Positions 1 through 8,456 are shown, counted from the stretch's first letter. The stretch: 64,000 bases of DNA from Streptomyces pseudovenezuelae (GCF_001513955.1 NZ_KQ948148.1:8396-72395); one strand, 5' to 3'. Program-made: numbers and translations. Notes: a model not told the origin generated them from the letters alone.

Positions 1-2
1 GC

Positions 3-1169
3 CTGCGCAAAAGCGTGCTGCTCGCCGCCGGCGCGCTCGTCCTCGTCGCGGGCGGGGTGCTCGCCTCGATCCAGATGCTCGGCGACGGACAGCCCGCGCC
101 GACGGACACGACACCTCGGGCGGGGGCGTCCGCGTCTCGCACGTGGCAGGCGAAGCCGGTGGCCGAGGGCACCGGCACACCCCAGTGCTCGTACGGGTCG
201 GGGAAACTCCTCTGCGTCCGGGCGGGACTGGTCTTCGCGGTCGATCCGACCGACGGCAGCCTGCTGTGGCGGCACAGGGCCGACACGACCCGTTGGAGCG
301 TTCCGCCTGCCCTGTCCGGTGGCGTGGTGCTGCCGCTGCCCGATTTCGGCAACCGTCTGGAGGCGCTCGATCCCGACACGGGCCGGACGCGCTGGCAGCG
401 GAACGTGCCGACGTACGACGGCATGTGGTCGGCCGACGACATGCTGCTGGTCACGCGCGCAGACGGGACGGTGACCGGTGTGGACAGCGCGTCCGGCGAC
501 ACCAAGTGGAGCAGGAAAGTACCTGGCCACGTCACGCCGGCGTTCTCCACGTTCGCCGGAGACCCGCTGCTGTACGTGACGAGCACGTCCGTCGACGAGT
601 CGACCACCCGGGTCACCGCCATGGACCCCGCCACGGGTGATGTGCGATGGGACAAGCGCCTCGACGGCGCTCTGACTCCGGTCGGCTCCGAGAGCGGATC
701 GCTCTTCTTCCTCTCCGTCGACCGGGTCTTCGACTATGCCAGGGCCGTCGTCCGCTTCACCCCCGCGTCCGGAGCAACCCGGAAGGTGGCCTTGCCCGTG
801 CCCCGGCAGGGCGCTCAAGCCACTGTGCACGACGGTGTCGTCTATGTGCTGGCCACGTTCGGGGCCATGGAGGCCATCGACGTCGACACGGGTCGGCAGC
901 TGTGGCACCTGGAGACATCCATGAGCCGAGGGTCCGCCCCGGTCTCCGACGGCCGCCACGTCTTCGTCACCACTTCGGACGGGCGGCTGCTCGCGGTGGA
1001 CGCGCGCAAGGGGACGCTAGTCGGGCAGACACCGGCACGGCTCGGTCCCGACGCCGGCGATGTGGTCGCCACGCTGCCCCGTCCCACCCTCGCCGACCGT
1101 CACGTCTACGCCACCGCCCCCGACGGCACCGTATTCGCCGTCACCTCCCGCGAGCCCTCCGACTGGTGA
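3..1169 (+). CDS. Membrane-anchored PQQ-type beta-propeller protein (5' end cut off)
   Basis: The reading frame is open from the first bases of the window, so the true start lies upstream and only the C-terminal part is seen. A hydrophobic stretch at the beginning is followed by an Ala/Thr/Pro-rich linker and then about six WD/PQQ-like blades. Each blade carries the usual D-x-x-[TS]-G-x-x-x-W signature (for example DPTDGSLLWRHRA, DPDTGRTRWQRN, DSASGDTKWSRK, DPATGDVRWDKR, DVDTGRQLWHLE). Such propellers usually face the outside of the membrane. In Streptomyces they often form the sensor half of a Ser/Thr kinase; whether a kinase domain precedes this one cannot be seen. It is convergent with ilvD across a hairpin. 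Confidence 0.75.
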   Translation: MRKSVLLAAGALVLVAGGVLASIQMLGDGQPAPTDTTPRAGASASRTWQAKPVAEGTGTPQCSYGSGKLLCVRAGLVFAVDPTDGSLLWRHRADTTRWSVPPALSGGVVLPLPDFGNRLEALDPDTGRTRWQRNVPTYDGMWSADDMLLVTRADGTVTGVDSASGDTKWSRKVPGHVTPAFSTFAGDPLLYVTSTSVDESTTRVTAMDPATGDVRWDKRLDGALTPVGSESGSLFFLSVDRVFDYARAVVRFTPASGATRKVALPVPRQGAQATVHDGVVYVLATFGAMEAIDVDTGRQLWHLETSMSRGSAPVSDGRHVFVTTSDGRLLAVDARKGTLVGQTPARLGPDAGDVVATLPRPTLADRHVYATAPDGTVFAVTSREPSDW

Positions 1170-1184
1170 CCCGGGCAACGCGAA

Positions 1185-1208
1185 GGGCCGCCCCCGAGGA
1201 GGCGGCCC
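1185..1208. terminator. Bidirectional terminator hairpin
   Basis: GGGCCGCC and GGCGGCCC form a perfect 8-bp stem around an 8-base loop. It lies between the converging beta-propeller gene and ilvD, 15 bases after one stop and 13 bases after the other. No strong T-tract follows, as is common in Streptomyces. Confidence 0.6.
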
Positions 1209-1221
1209 CCGCGTCAGGTGT

Positions 1222-3075
1222 TCAGCCCAGCTTCGACACGTCCCGCACCGCGCCCTTGTCGGCGCTGGTGGCCATCGCCGCGTAGGCCCGCAGCGCGGCC
1301 GAGACCTTGCGCTCGCGGTTCTTCGGGGCGTACGTGCCGTTCAGGGCCGCCTCGCGGCGGGCGAGCTCGGCGTCGTCGACCAGGAGCTCGATCGAGCGGC
1401 CGGGGATGTCGATGCGGATGCGGTCGCCGTCCTCGACGAGGGCGATGGTGCCGCCGGCCGCGGCCTCCGGGGAGGCGTGGCCGATGGACAGGCCGGAGGT
1501 GCCGCCGGAGAAGCGGCCGTCGGTGATCAGGGCGCAGGCCTTGCCGAGGCCGCGGCCCTTGAGGTACGAGGTCGGGTAGAGCATCTCCTGCATGCCCGGG
1601 CCGCCCTTGGGGCCCTCGTAGCGGATGACGACGACGTCGCCCTCCTTGACCTGCTGGGTGAGGATCTTCTGGACGGCCTCCTCCTGCGACTCGCAGACGA
1701 CCGCAGGGCCCTCGAAGGTCCAGATCGACTCGTCGACGCCGGCCGTCTTCACGACACAGCCGTCGACCGCGAGGTTGCCCTTGAGGACGGCCAGGCCGCC
1801 GTCCTTGGAGTACGCGTGCTCGGCGCTGCGGATGCAGCCGCCGGCGGCGTCCTCGTCCAGGGACGCCCAGCGCTCCGACTGGGAGAAGGCCTCGGCGGAG
1901 CGGACGCAGCCGGGGGCCGCGTGCCACAGTTCCAGGGCCTTGGGGGACGGCGAGCCGCCGCGCACGTCCCAGGTCTTGAGCCAGTCCGCGAGGGACGGGC
2001 TGTGGACCGAGTGCACGTCCTCGTTCAGGAGGCCGGCGCGGTGCAGTTCGCCGAGGAGGGCGGGGATGCCGCCGGCGCGGTGCACGTCCTCCATGTAGTA
2101 GGTGCGGTCCTTCGCCACGTTCGGGGCGACCTTCGCGAGGCAGGGGACGCGGCGGGAGACCGCGTCGATCTCGGCGAGACCGAAGGGGACCTCCGCCTCC
2201 TGGGCCGCGGCCAGCAGGTGCAGGATCGTGTTGGTCGAGCCGCCCATGGCGATGTCGAGGGCCATGGCGTTCTCGAAGGCCGCGAAGGTGGCGACGTTGC
2301 GCGGCAGCACCGTCTCGTCGTCCTGCTCGTAGTAGCGGCGGGTGATGTCCATGACGGTGTCGGCCGCGTCGACGTACAGCTGCTTGCGGGCCGTGTGCGT
2401 GGCCAGGACCGAGCCGTTGCCGGGGAGCGAGAGGCCGATGGCCTCCGTCAGGCAGTTCATCGAGTTGGCGGTGAACATGCCGGAACAGGAGCCGCAGGTC
2501 GGACAGGCGTTCTCCTCGATACGGAGCATGTCCGCGTCCGAGATCTTCTCGTTCACCGCCTCGGACATCGCGTCGACCAGGTCGAGCGTGCGGACCGTGC
2601 CGTCCACGAGGGTCGCGCGGCCGGACTCCATCGGGCCGCCCGAGACGAAGACCGTGGGGATGTTGAGCCGCAGCGCGGCGTTCAGCATGCCCGGGGTGAT
2701 CTTGTCGCAGTTGGAGATGCAGATCAGGGCGTCGGCGCAGTGCGCCTCGACCATGTACTCGACCGAGTCCGCGATCAGGTCGCGGGAGGGCAGGGAGTAC
2801 AGCATGCCGCCGTGGCCCATCGCGATGCCGTCGTCGACGGCGATGGTGTTGAACTCGCGCGGGATGCCGCCGGCCGCGACGATCGCCTCGGACACGATCC
2901 GGCCGACCGGCTGCAGGTGGGTGTGGCCGGGCACGAACTCCGTGAAGGAGTTGGCGACCGCGATGATCGGCTTGCGGCCGATGTCCGCACCGGGTACACC
3001 GGAGGCGCGCATAAGGGCGCGTGCGCCCGCCATGTTGCGGCCGTGGGTGACTGTGCGGGACCTCAGCTCGGGCAT
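1222..3075 (-). CDS. ilvD: Dihydroxy-acid dehydratase
   Basis: 617 residues, full length for the IlvD/Edd family. The enzyme removes water from 2,3-dihydroxy-isovalerate and 2,3-dihydroxy-3-methylvalerate to give the 2-oxo acids, the step before transamination in valine and isoleucine synthesis. It is cytoplasmic and carries an Fe-S cluster; the expected cysteine contexts are present (SNCDKITPG near residue 120, CGSCSGMFTAN near 195). The N-terminal GRNMAGARALMRA and C-terminal FSGGTSGLSIGHASPEAA motifs are typical. The ATG start follows a GAAGGAG ribosome site at good spacing. The gene is transcribed alone. Its leader carries a tandem repeat described separately. Confidence 0.97.
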   Translation of the reverse strand: MPELRSRTVTHGRNMAGARALMRASGVPGADIGRKPIIAVANSFTEFVPGHTHLQPVGRIVSEAIVAAGGIPREFNTIAVDDGIAMGHGGMLYSLPSRDLIADSVEYMVEAHCADALICISNCDKITPGMLNAALRLNIPTVFVSGGPMESGRATLVDGTVRTLDLVDAMSEAVNEKISDADMLRIEENACPTCGSCSGMFTANSMNCLTEAIGLSLPGNGSVLATHTARKQLYVDAADTVMDITRRYYEQDDETVLPRNVATFAAFENAMALDIAMGGSTNTILHLLAAAQEAEVPFGLAEIDAVSRRVPCLAKVAPNVAKDRTYYMEDVHRAGGIPALLGELHRAGLLNEDVHSVHSPSLADWLKTWDVRGGSPSPKALELWHAAPGCVRSAEAFSQSERWASLDEDAAGGCIRSAEHAYSKDGGLAVLKGNLAVDGCVVKTAGVDESIWTFEGPAVVCESQEEAVQKILTQQVKEGDVVVIRYEGPKGGPGMQEMLYPTSYLKGRGLGKACALITDGRFSGGTSGLSIGHASPEAAAGGTIALVEDGDRIRIDIPGRSIELLVDDAELARREAALNGTYAPKNRERKVSAALRAYAAMATSADKGAVRDVSKLG

Positions 3076-3092
3076 CGTCGCTCGCTCCTTCA

Positions 3093-3135
3093 GAGACGGT
3101 CGTCAGAGACTTCGGAGACGGTCGTATCAGACTTC
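3093..3135 (-). repeat. Tandem direct repeat in the ilvD leader
   Basis: Two 21-base copies (3093-3113 and 3115-3135) share GAGACGGTCGT followed by CAGA and ACTTC, differing only by small internal shifts. They lie just upstream of the ilvD ribosome site, so they would fall in the promoter or 5' leader. A role as a direct-repeat regulator site or as leader RNA is inferred from position only. Confidence 0.6.
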
Positions 3136-3211
3136 TGACTGCTGACGAGCGTACGCCGGTCATCCAGGGGTCGGGACAGGGTGTCCGGAATGCGGGACGC
3201 CCGTCTCGGAG

Positions 3212-3850
3212 TCAGGGACCGGTCAGATGGCCCTGCACCACCGGGGCCACCCGCGCGATGATCTGTTCGACGTCCGCCGACGCCAGCGGCTCCACCTTGA
3301 TCACGTACCGCAGCATGGCCGTCCCCACGAGCTGCGCGGCCGCCAGCTCGACCCGCAGCTCGGCGTCCGGCAGGTCCAGCTGGACGGCGATGCGGCGCAG
3401 CAGCTGGGTGGCGACGAGCCGGCGGAAGACGGCGGCCGCGGTCTCGTTGTTCACGGCGGAGCGGACGATCGCCAGGAGCGGCATGCGCGTCGCCGGGTTC
3501 TCCCAGACGCCGAAGATGAAGCGGGTCAGGCGCTCCCCGATGTCCTCGACGGGCCCCTCGGCGAGGGCGGCGGGCGCGCTCAGCGCGGGCGCGGCGGCGA
3601 TCTCCACGGCGGCCTCGAAGACCTGTTCCTTGGTGCCGAAGTAGTGGTGGACCAGGGCGGAGTCGACTCCGGCGGCCTTGGCGATCCCGCGCACCGACGT
3701 CTTCTCGTACCCCCGCTCGGAGAACTCCTCGCGGGCGGCGACCAGGATCCGGTCCCGGGTGCCGGCCGCGTCCGATTCCGTACGACGGGGCCGGCCGCGC
3801 TTGCGGGCGGTGACGTCGCTCACGGCCGGAGCGGGATCGCTGTCGCTCAC
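3212..3850 (-). CDS. TetR-family transcriptional regulator
   Basis: 212 residues. An N-terminal helix-turn-helix (residues about 25-70, with EEFSERGYEKTSVRGIAKAAG and the VHHYFGTKEQVF recognition-helix end) and a helical ligand domain resemble the TetR_C 'DUF1956/17940' type with repeated Leu/Ala helices. The GTG start at 3850 overlaps the stop of the upstream TIM-barrel gene in GTGA, which fixes it; another GTG nine codons later is possible. Translational coupling suggests that it controls, or responds to the substrate of, the upstream isomerase-like gene. A basic RKRGRPRR segment precedes the DNA-binding domain. Confidence 0.9.
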   Translation of the reverse strand: MSDSDPAPAVSDVTARKRGRPRRTESDAAGTRDRILVAAREEFSERGYEKTSVRGIAKAAGVDSALVHHYFGTKEQVFEAAVEIAAAPALSAPAALAEGPVEDIGERLTRFIFGVWENPATRMPLLAIVRSAVNNETAAAVFRRLVATQLLRRIAVQLDLPDAELRVELAAAQLVGTAMLRYVIKVEPLASADVEQIIARVAPVVQGHLTGP

Positions 3851-4671
3851 CGCCGGGGCACCCGCACCGACGAGGCCAGATGGAGGCGGGTGAAGGCCAG
3901 GGCCTCGGCGAGGTCGGCCTCGCGTTCGGCGCCGGACATCGCGCGGCGGGTGTTGACCTCGATGACGACATGGCCGTCGAAGCCGGTCAGCGCGAGGCGC
4001 TCCAGGAGCTCGGCGCAGGGCTGGCCGCCGCGGCCGGGCACGAGGTGCTCGTCCTTCGCGGACCCCTTGCCGTCGGCGAGGTGGACGTGGCCGAGGCGGT
4101 CGCCCATCCGGTCGACCATCTCCATCGCGTCGGTCCGGGACGTCGCCGCGTGGCTGAGGTCGATCGTGAAGTGCCGGTAGTCGTCCTTGGTGACGTCCCA
4201 GTCGGGGGCGTAGGCGAGCATCTCGCGGTCGCGGTAGCGCCAGGGGTACATGTTCTCGACGGCGAACCGTACGTCCGTCTCGTTCGCCATCCGCCAGATC
4301 CCGCTGACGAAGTCCCGGGCGTACTGGCGCTGCCAGCGGAAGGGCGGGTGCACGACGACGGTGCTCGCGCCCAGCTTCTCGGCCGCCGCCCGGGCGCGCT
4401 GGAGCTTGACCCAGGGGTCCGTGGACCACACGCGCTGCGTGATGAGCAGGCAGGGGGCGTGCACGGCGAGTATCGGGATGCCGTGGTAGTCGGAGAGGCG
4501 GCGCAGGGCCTCGATGTCCTGGCTGACCGGGTCGGTCCACACCATGACCTCGACGCCGTCGTATCCGAGACGTGCGGCGATCTCGAAGGCCGTCGCCGTC
4601 GACTCCGGGTAGACGGAGGCCGTCGAGAGGGCGACCTTCGCATCCGGGATCCGTACGACTGGTTCTGCCAC
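3847..4671 (-). CDS. Sugar phosphate isomerase/epimerase family TIM-barrel protein
   Basis: 274 residues, one xylose-isomerase-like TIM barrel (AP endonuclease 2 superfamily). Strand-end acidic and His residues typical of the metal site are visible: YDGVEVMVW, ILAVHAPCL, VVVHPPFRW, FAVENMYPW, HFTIDLSHA, GHVHLADGKG and VVIEVNTR. These residues normally bind a divalent metal, and the substrate is usually a sugar, inositol or hydroxy-acid derivative; it cannot be fixed here. The GTG start sits 7 bases after TAGGCT with no ribosome site, so the mRNA is probably leaderless. It is followed by a coupled TetR gene. Confidence 0.85.
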   Translation of the reverse strand: MAEPVVRIPDAKVALSTASVYPESTATAFEIAARLGYDGVEVMVWTDPVSQDIEALRRLSDYHGIPILAVHAPCLLITQRVWSTDPWVKLQRARAAAEKLGASTVVVHPPFRWQRQYARDFVSGIWRMANETDVRFAVENMYPWRYRDREMLAYAPDWDVTKDDYRHFTIDLSHAATSRTDAMEMVDRMGDRLGHVHLADGKGSAKDEHLVPGRGGQPCAELLERLALTGFDGHVVIEVNTRRAMSGAEREADLAEALAFTRLHLASSVRVPRR

Positions 4672-4678
4672 GTCGGTC

Positions 4679-4684
4679 AGCCTA
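4679..4684 (-). promoter_or_regulatory. -10 element giving a leaderless transcript for the TIM-barrel gene
   Basis: TAGGCT lies 7 bases before the GTG at 4671. No Shine-Dalgarno sequence is present, so transcription should begin at or next to the start codon. Confidence 0.5.
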
Positions 4685-4762
4685 AAGGGTTCGCCGGGGT
4701 GGATGTGGGGCGCCTGTTCGCCGTTGTGGTGTTTGCCACGGGGGCGGGTGCGGGTGCGGTGC

Positions 4763-4790
4763 GGCTTGTCGCGCGGTTCCCCACGCCCCT
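4763..4790 (-). repeat. Copy 1 of a 28-bp interspersed intergenic repeat
   Basis: Read on the minus strand this begins AGGGGCGTGGGGAACCGCG and ends CGACAAGCC. It matches 25 of 28 positions of the copy at 11318-11345. It starts at the stop codon of the ppx gene, so it would be transcribed at the 3' end of that mRNA. Confidence 0.7.
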
Positions 4791-5730
4791 AGAGGCCCTG
4801 CGCCGAACCCATGTGGTCGAGTCTGCGCAGGATCACACCCTCCCGCAGGGCCCACGGGCAGATGTCGACCGTTTCCACACCGAACAGGTCCAACGCCCCC
4901 TCGGCCACCAGCGCGCCCGCCAGGAGCTGGTTCGCCCTGCCCTCCGAGACGCCCGGGAGTTCCGCTCGCTGGTCCGTCGTCATGCCGGCCAGCCTCGGGA
5001 CCCAGGCCTCCAGGGACTCGCGCTTCAGTTCGCGCTGGACGTAGAGGCCCTCGGTCGAGCGGGCCGCGCCGGCCAGGCGGGCCAGTTGCTTGAAGGTCTT
5101 GGAGGTGGCGACCACGTGGTCGGGGGCGCCGAAGCGGGCGAACTCGCCCACCGTGCGGGCGATCTGGGCGCGCACGTGCCGTCGCAGGGCCCTGACGGCG
5201 TCCGGGTCCGGGGGGTCGCCGGGGAGCCAGCCCGCCGTGAGACGGCCCGCGCCCAGCGGCAGGGACACCGCGGCGTCCGGTTCCTCGTCGATGCCGTAGG
5301 CGATCTCCAGGGAGCCGCCGCCGATGTCGAGGACCAGGAGCTTGCCCGCCGACCAGCCGAACCAGCGGCGGGCGGCGAGGAAGGTGAGACGGGCCTCCTC
5401 GGCGCCGGTGAGGACCTGGAGTTCGACGCCGGTCTCGGCCTGCACGCGCGCGAGGACGTCGTCGGCGTTGCTGGCCTCGCGGACGGCGGAGGTGGCGAAC
5501 GGGAGCAGGTCCTCGACGCCCTTGTCCTCGGCCGCCTGGAGTGCGTCCTTGACGACCGAGACCAGTTTCTCGACGCCTTCGGGACCGATCGCCCCGGCCT
5601 CGTCGAGGAGTTGGGCCAGGCGCAGTTCCGCCTTGTGCGAATGCGCGGGCAGCGGGCGGGCGCCGGGGTGCGCGTCCACCACCAGCAGGTGCACCGTGTT
5701 CGATCCCACGTCGAGGACACCGAGTCTCAT
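4789..5730 (-). CDS. ppx: Ppx/GppA family exopolyphosphatase/pppGpp phosphohydrolase
   Basis: 313 residues, the short actinobacterial form with only the two-lobed ASKHA phosphatase core. The family releases phosphate from polyphosphate or converts pppGpp to ppGpp. Visible motifs are the first phosphate loop LGVLDVGSNTVHLLVVD at residues 2-18, the acidic AEARLTFLAARR region, and the second nucleotide loop LVLDIGGGSLEIAYG near residue 140. Polyphosphate versus pppGpp preference cannot be told from sequence. The ATG at 5730 is chosen because the protein begins exactly at the phosphate loop and a -10 hexamer TAGCGT lies 7 bases upstream. It diverges from the Cys-rich gene at 5802. Confidence 0.9.
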   Translation of the reverse strand: MRLGVLDVGSNTVHLLVVDAHPGARPLPAHSHKAELRLAQLLDEAGAIGPEGVEKLVSVVKDALQAAEDKGVEDLLPFATSAVREASNADDVLARVQAETGVELQVLTGAEEARLTFLAARRWFGWSAGKLLVLDIGGGSLEIAYGIDEEPDAAVSLPLGAGRLTAGWLPGDPPDPDAVRALRRHVRAQIARTVGEFARFGAPDHVVATSKTFKQLARLAGAARSTEGLYVQRELKRESLEAWVPRLAGMTTDQRAELPGVSEGRANQLLAGALVAEGALDLFGVETVDICPWALREGVILRRLDHMGSAQGL

Positions 5731-5737
5731 GTAGGGA

Positions 5738-5743
5738 ACGCTA
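5738..5743 (-). promoter_or_regulatory. -10 element giving a leaderless ppx transcript
   Basis: TAGCGT is 7 bases from the ATG at 5730, with no ribosome site between. Confidence 0.5.
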
Positions 5744-5789
5744 CTGCCAGCCGGTCGTTCCACTGTCTCCGGAGTGGCCTCGGGCGACT

Positions 5790-5795
5790 TACCCT
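5790..5795 (+). promoter_or_regulatory. -10 element giving a leaderless transcript for the Cys-rich protein gene
   Basis: TACCCT is followed by GGACGC and then the GTG start at 5802. The same twelve bases precede the small membrane gene at 28091. Confidence 0.55.
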
Positions 5796-5801
5796 GGACG
5801 C

Positions 5802-6659
5802 GTGCCAAAGACGAAAAAGGTGAAGGACGACAAAACGGCCGTATCTGCCGACGGTCCTTCGCGGGTGAAGTCACCGAAGCAGTCGCGGAAGGCCGTGAAG
5901 GCTCTGAAGGCCGACGAGAAGGGGCTCGACTTCGCGCGCGCGTGGGTGGAGTTCCCGGATCCGGCGGACGAGGACCAGGTCTTCCGCTGCGATCTGACAT
6001 GGCTGACCTCTCGGTGGAACTGCATCTTCGGCAGCGGCTGCCAGGGCATCCAGGCGGGCCGGGCGGACGACGGGTGCTGCACGCTGGGCGCCCACTTCTC
6101 CGACGAGGAGGACGAGCAGCGGGTCGCCGAACACGTGGCACGGCTCACTCCGGACATCTGGCAGCACCACGCCGAGGGCACGGAGGGCGGCTGGATCTCG
6201 GAGGACGAGGACGGCGACCGGCAGACCCGGCCCTTCCAGGGCTCGTGCATCTTCCAGAACCGGCCGGGCTTCGCGGGCGGCCAGGGCTGCTCGCTGCACA
6301 TCCTGGCGCTGCGGGAGGGCCGCGAGCCGCTGGAGACCAAGCCGGACGTCTGCTGGCAGCTGCCGGTGCGCCGGACGTACGACTGGATCGACCGGCCCGA
6401 CGACACCCGCGTGCTCCAGGTGTCGATCGGCGAGTACGACCGGCGGGGCTGGGGTCCGGGCGGCCACGACCTGCACTGGTGGTGCACGTCGGCGACCTCG
6501 GCACACGGCGCCGGGGACCCGGTGTACGTCTCCTACCGCCCCGAGCTGATCGAACTGATGGGCAAGGCGGGCTACGACCGCCTGGTCGAACTCTGCGAGG
6601 AGCGGCTGGCCTCGCAACTGCCCCTACTGGCACCGCACCCGGCGGACCCGACCGCCTGA
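5802..6659 (+). CDS. Cys-rich conserved protein of unknown function
   Basis: 285 residues without signal peptide or membrane segment. The first 40 residues are Lys-rich and low in complexity. The core holds ten cysteines: C63, C74, C80, C92, C93, C149, C163, C184, C218-228 region and C265. The cluster FRCDLTWL, NCIFGSGC and DDGCCTLG near residues 61-95 resembles a metal- or Fe-S-binding pocket, as in the YkgJ/DUF3109 class of Cys-rich proteins, but I cannot assign it firmly. A second motif, GGQGCSLH, follows at 160-165. The GTG start follows a -10 element by 6 bases, so translation is probably leaderless. It diverges from ppx; no enzymatic role can be stated. Confidence 0.8.
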   Translation: MPKTKKVKDDKTAVSADGPSRVKSPKQSRKAVKALKADEKGLDFARAWVEFPDPADEDQVFRCDLTWLTSRWNCIFGSGCQGIQAGRADDGCCTLGAHFSDEEDEQRVAEHVARLTPDIWQHHAEGTEGGWISEDEDGDRQTRPFQGSCIFQNRPGFAGGQGCSLHILALREGREPLETKPDVCWQLPVRRTYDWIDRPDDTRVLQVSIGEYDRRGWGPGGHDLHWWCTSATSAHGAGDPVYVSYRPELIELMGKAGYDRLVELCEERLASQLPLLAPHPADPTA

Positions 6660-6747
6660 CCGCCGGGTACCGGGGGGTGCCGGGGCTCGGCGTGCCCGCT
6701 CCGACAGCACCCCCGTCACCACGCCGACGGCACCGCCCCGGCTCTGC

Positions 6748-6789
6748 GTCCGCGTCCACTACGGCCACTACGGCCACTACGACGCGGAC
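6748..6789. terminator. Inverted repeat between converging genes
   Basis: GTCCGCGTC at 6748-6756 and GACGCGGAC at 6781-6789 are perfect complements around a 24-base loop that contains repeated CACTACGGC. The right arm lies in the last codons of the minus-strand gene. It probably serves as a terminator for both genes. Confidence 0.45.
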
Positions 6790-8456
6790 GGACTCGGGTC
6801 CTCGCTGCCCGTCGGCGAGGGGGTCGGGCTGGCCGAGGCCGTCGGGGTGGGGTCCGGCGGGGTCGGCGACGGGGACGAGGTCGGCGGGTCGCTCGCAGGA
6901 GGCTCCGAGGGGGCCGAGGCCGTGGGGCTCGGGCTGGACGGGGGCTTCGTCGGCTCGCCCGGGACGGACGGAGCGGGCGCCGTGCCGTAGCCCTGGATGG
7001 TGACCACGGCGCCGGCCGGTGAGACCGCCACGCGCGCGCTCCAGGGGCCGGACGGCTCGCGCAGATGGTCGACGTACACCTTGATCGTCAAGGACTCGCC
7101 GGGCTTCAGGGCTCCCGCGGACTGGCTCAGGTAGAGCCAGGAGGCACCGGTGGTGGCCGACCAGCGGACCGGGGTGTCGCCGGTCGCGGTGAGCGTGATC
7201 AGCGTGGTGTCGCCGTCGTTGCCTGCGCCGACCTCCAGGTGCCCGGCGCCCTTCTTGCCGGCGCCGGCGACACTGACGACCTCCACGGAGACGTCGGGGC
7301 GGCCGTCCTTGGCGAAACGGTTGCCGGGTTTCGTGCTCGCGTTGCCCGCGTTCTGGTAGCCGCCGCTCGCCGCCACGCCGTCCAGGCTGTCGGGGCCGTG
7401 CGCCTCGCTCGCGCTGGCGGAGTGGCCGTCGGCCCCCTCGCCGGGACCGCCGCGGTAGGCGGCCCACAGGGCGAGCACGGGGGCGGCGACGACGGTGGCG
7501 ACGACGGTCGTGGTGACGGCACGCGCGCGAAGGCGGTCCCGGCGGGCGGCCCGGTCCTTGGGGTCCATCGGGAAGCCGCGCCGGTCGAAGCGGGGCACGG
7601 CGGCGCCACGCGCGCGGGGCGGGTGCGCCGGTGCCGTGCACAGGACCGCGCGCGGCGCTTCGAGCACGGGCAGCTCGGCGGGCGTGGTCATGGCACCGGG
7701 CCAGCGGCCGGGGATCGCGCGCTCGGCGCTGCGGCGGCAGCGCGGGCAGTCGTCGACATGGCGCACGAGTTCGCGGCGCAGGGCGGAGCTGAGGACGAAC
7801 TGGTTGTCGCCGGTGAGCCGCGCCACACTCGGGCAGTCACCGATCTCGACGACGGCGAGGGCCGCGCGCGTGCGCTCGACCTCGCAGGCGGCGGAGGCGA
7901 GCAGTTCGCGGGCGCCGGCGAGGTCCATGCCGAGGACGGCGGCTACCTCGTGGGCGGCGAGGTGGTGGCGCACGGCGAGTTCGAGCGCCTCGCGCTGCTC
8001 GGGGGTGGTACCGGCCGCCTCCGGCCAGGCCAGCAGCGAGAGTTCGCGGCGCCGCGCCTCCAGGACGTCCTCGGCGACCGGGGGCCCGGCGGGCTCCCGG
8101 GAGGTGCCGTGACGCCCTGCCGCGTGCGTGGCCTGACGTTTCTGCTTGGCCTCGGCCAGCTTGCGCAGACAGGCCCAGCGGGCCAGCGCGTACAGCCAGG
8201 CCCTGCGGTCGCCGGCCGCGTCCGGGCCGCCGCGCCTCTCGGCGAGCGCGAGGACGTCACCGAGGGCGGCGGTCGCGGCGTCGTGGTCGCACAGCACGGA
8301 CATGCAGTAGGTGAACAGGCCGTCCAGGTACGGCTCGTAGCGCGCGGGCGGACGCTGGGCCGCCAGCGTGCGCGCCGCAGCGCGGTCGCGCTCCTGCCGT
8401 TGCGCCCGGTGCGCGCCGGTGGTGCGGGTCGAGGTCTCCGGACTGCTGCTCATCAT
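6777..8456 (-). CDS. Membrane protein fusing ECF-sigma-like, zinc anti-sigma-like and BACON-like domains
   Basis: 559 residues in one continuous frame. Residues about 40-100 look like a degenerate ECF sigma region 2 (YEPYLDGLFTYCMSVL, then WLYALARWACLRKL). Residues 152-200 look like region 4 (LELAVRHHLAAHEVAAVLGM with a helix-turn-helix shape). Residues 208-240 carry C, H, C, C spaced like a zinc anti-sigma motif (H233-x3-C237-x2-C240). A single membrane helix spans 312-334. The outside part has an Ig-like BACON-type domain at 405-492 and ends in a long Pro/Ser/Thr tail. This suggests a membrane-tethered regulator or an inactive sigma kept as a scaffold; both are inference. It diverges from radA. 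Confidence 0.75.
   Translation of the reverse strand: MMSSSPETSTRTTGAHRAQRQERDRAAARTLAAQRPPARYEPYLDGLFTYCMSVLCDHDAATAALGDVLALAERRGGPDAAGDRRAWLYALARWACLRKLAEAKQKRQATHAAGRHGTSREPAGPPVAEDVLEARRRELSLLAWPEAAGTTPEQREALELAVRHHLAAHEVAAVLGMDLAGARELLASAACEVERTRAALAVVEIGDCPSVARLTGDNQFVLSSALRRELVRHVDDCPRCRRSAERAIPGRWPGAMTTPAELPVLEAPRAVLCTAPAHPPRARGAAVPRFDRRGFPMDPKDRAARRDRLRARAVTTTVVATVVAAPVLALWAAYRGGPGEGADGHSASASEAHGPDSLDGVAASGGYQNAGNASTKPGNRFAKDGRPDVSVEVVSVAGAGKKGAGHLEVGAGNDGDTTLITLTATGDTPVRWSATTGASWLYLSQSAGALKPGESLTIKVYVDHLREPSGPWSARVAVSPAGAVVTIQGYGTAPAPSVPGEPTKPPSSPSPTASAPSEPPASDPPTSSPSPTPPDPTPTASASPTPSPTGSEDPSPSAS

Noticed and set aside
1214..3163. Long open frames opposite to or out of phase with ilvD, clpC, mprF and other genes
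   Set aside because: They are the usual Arg/Gly/Pro/Ala-rich shadows of high-GC coding DNA and show no domain.
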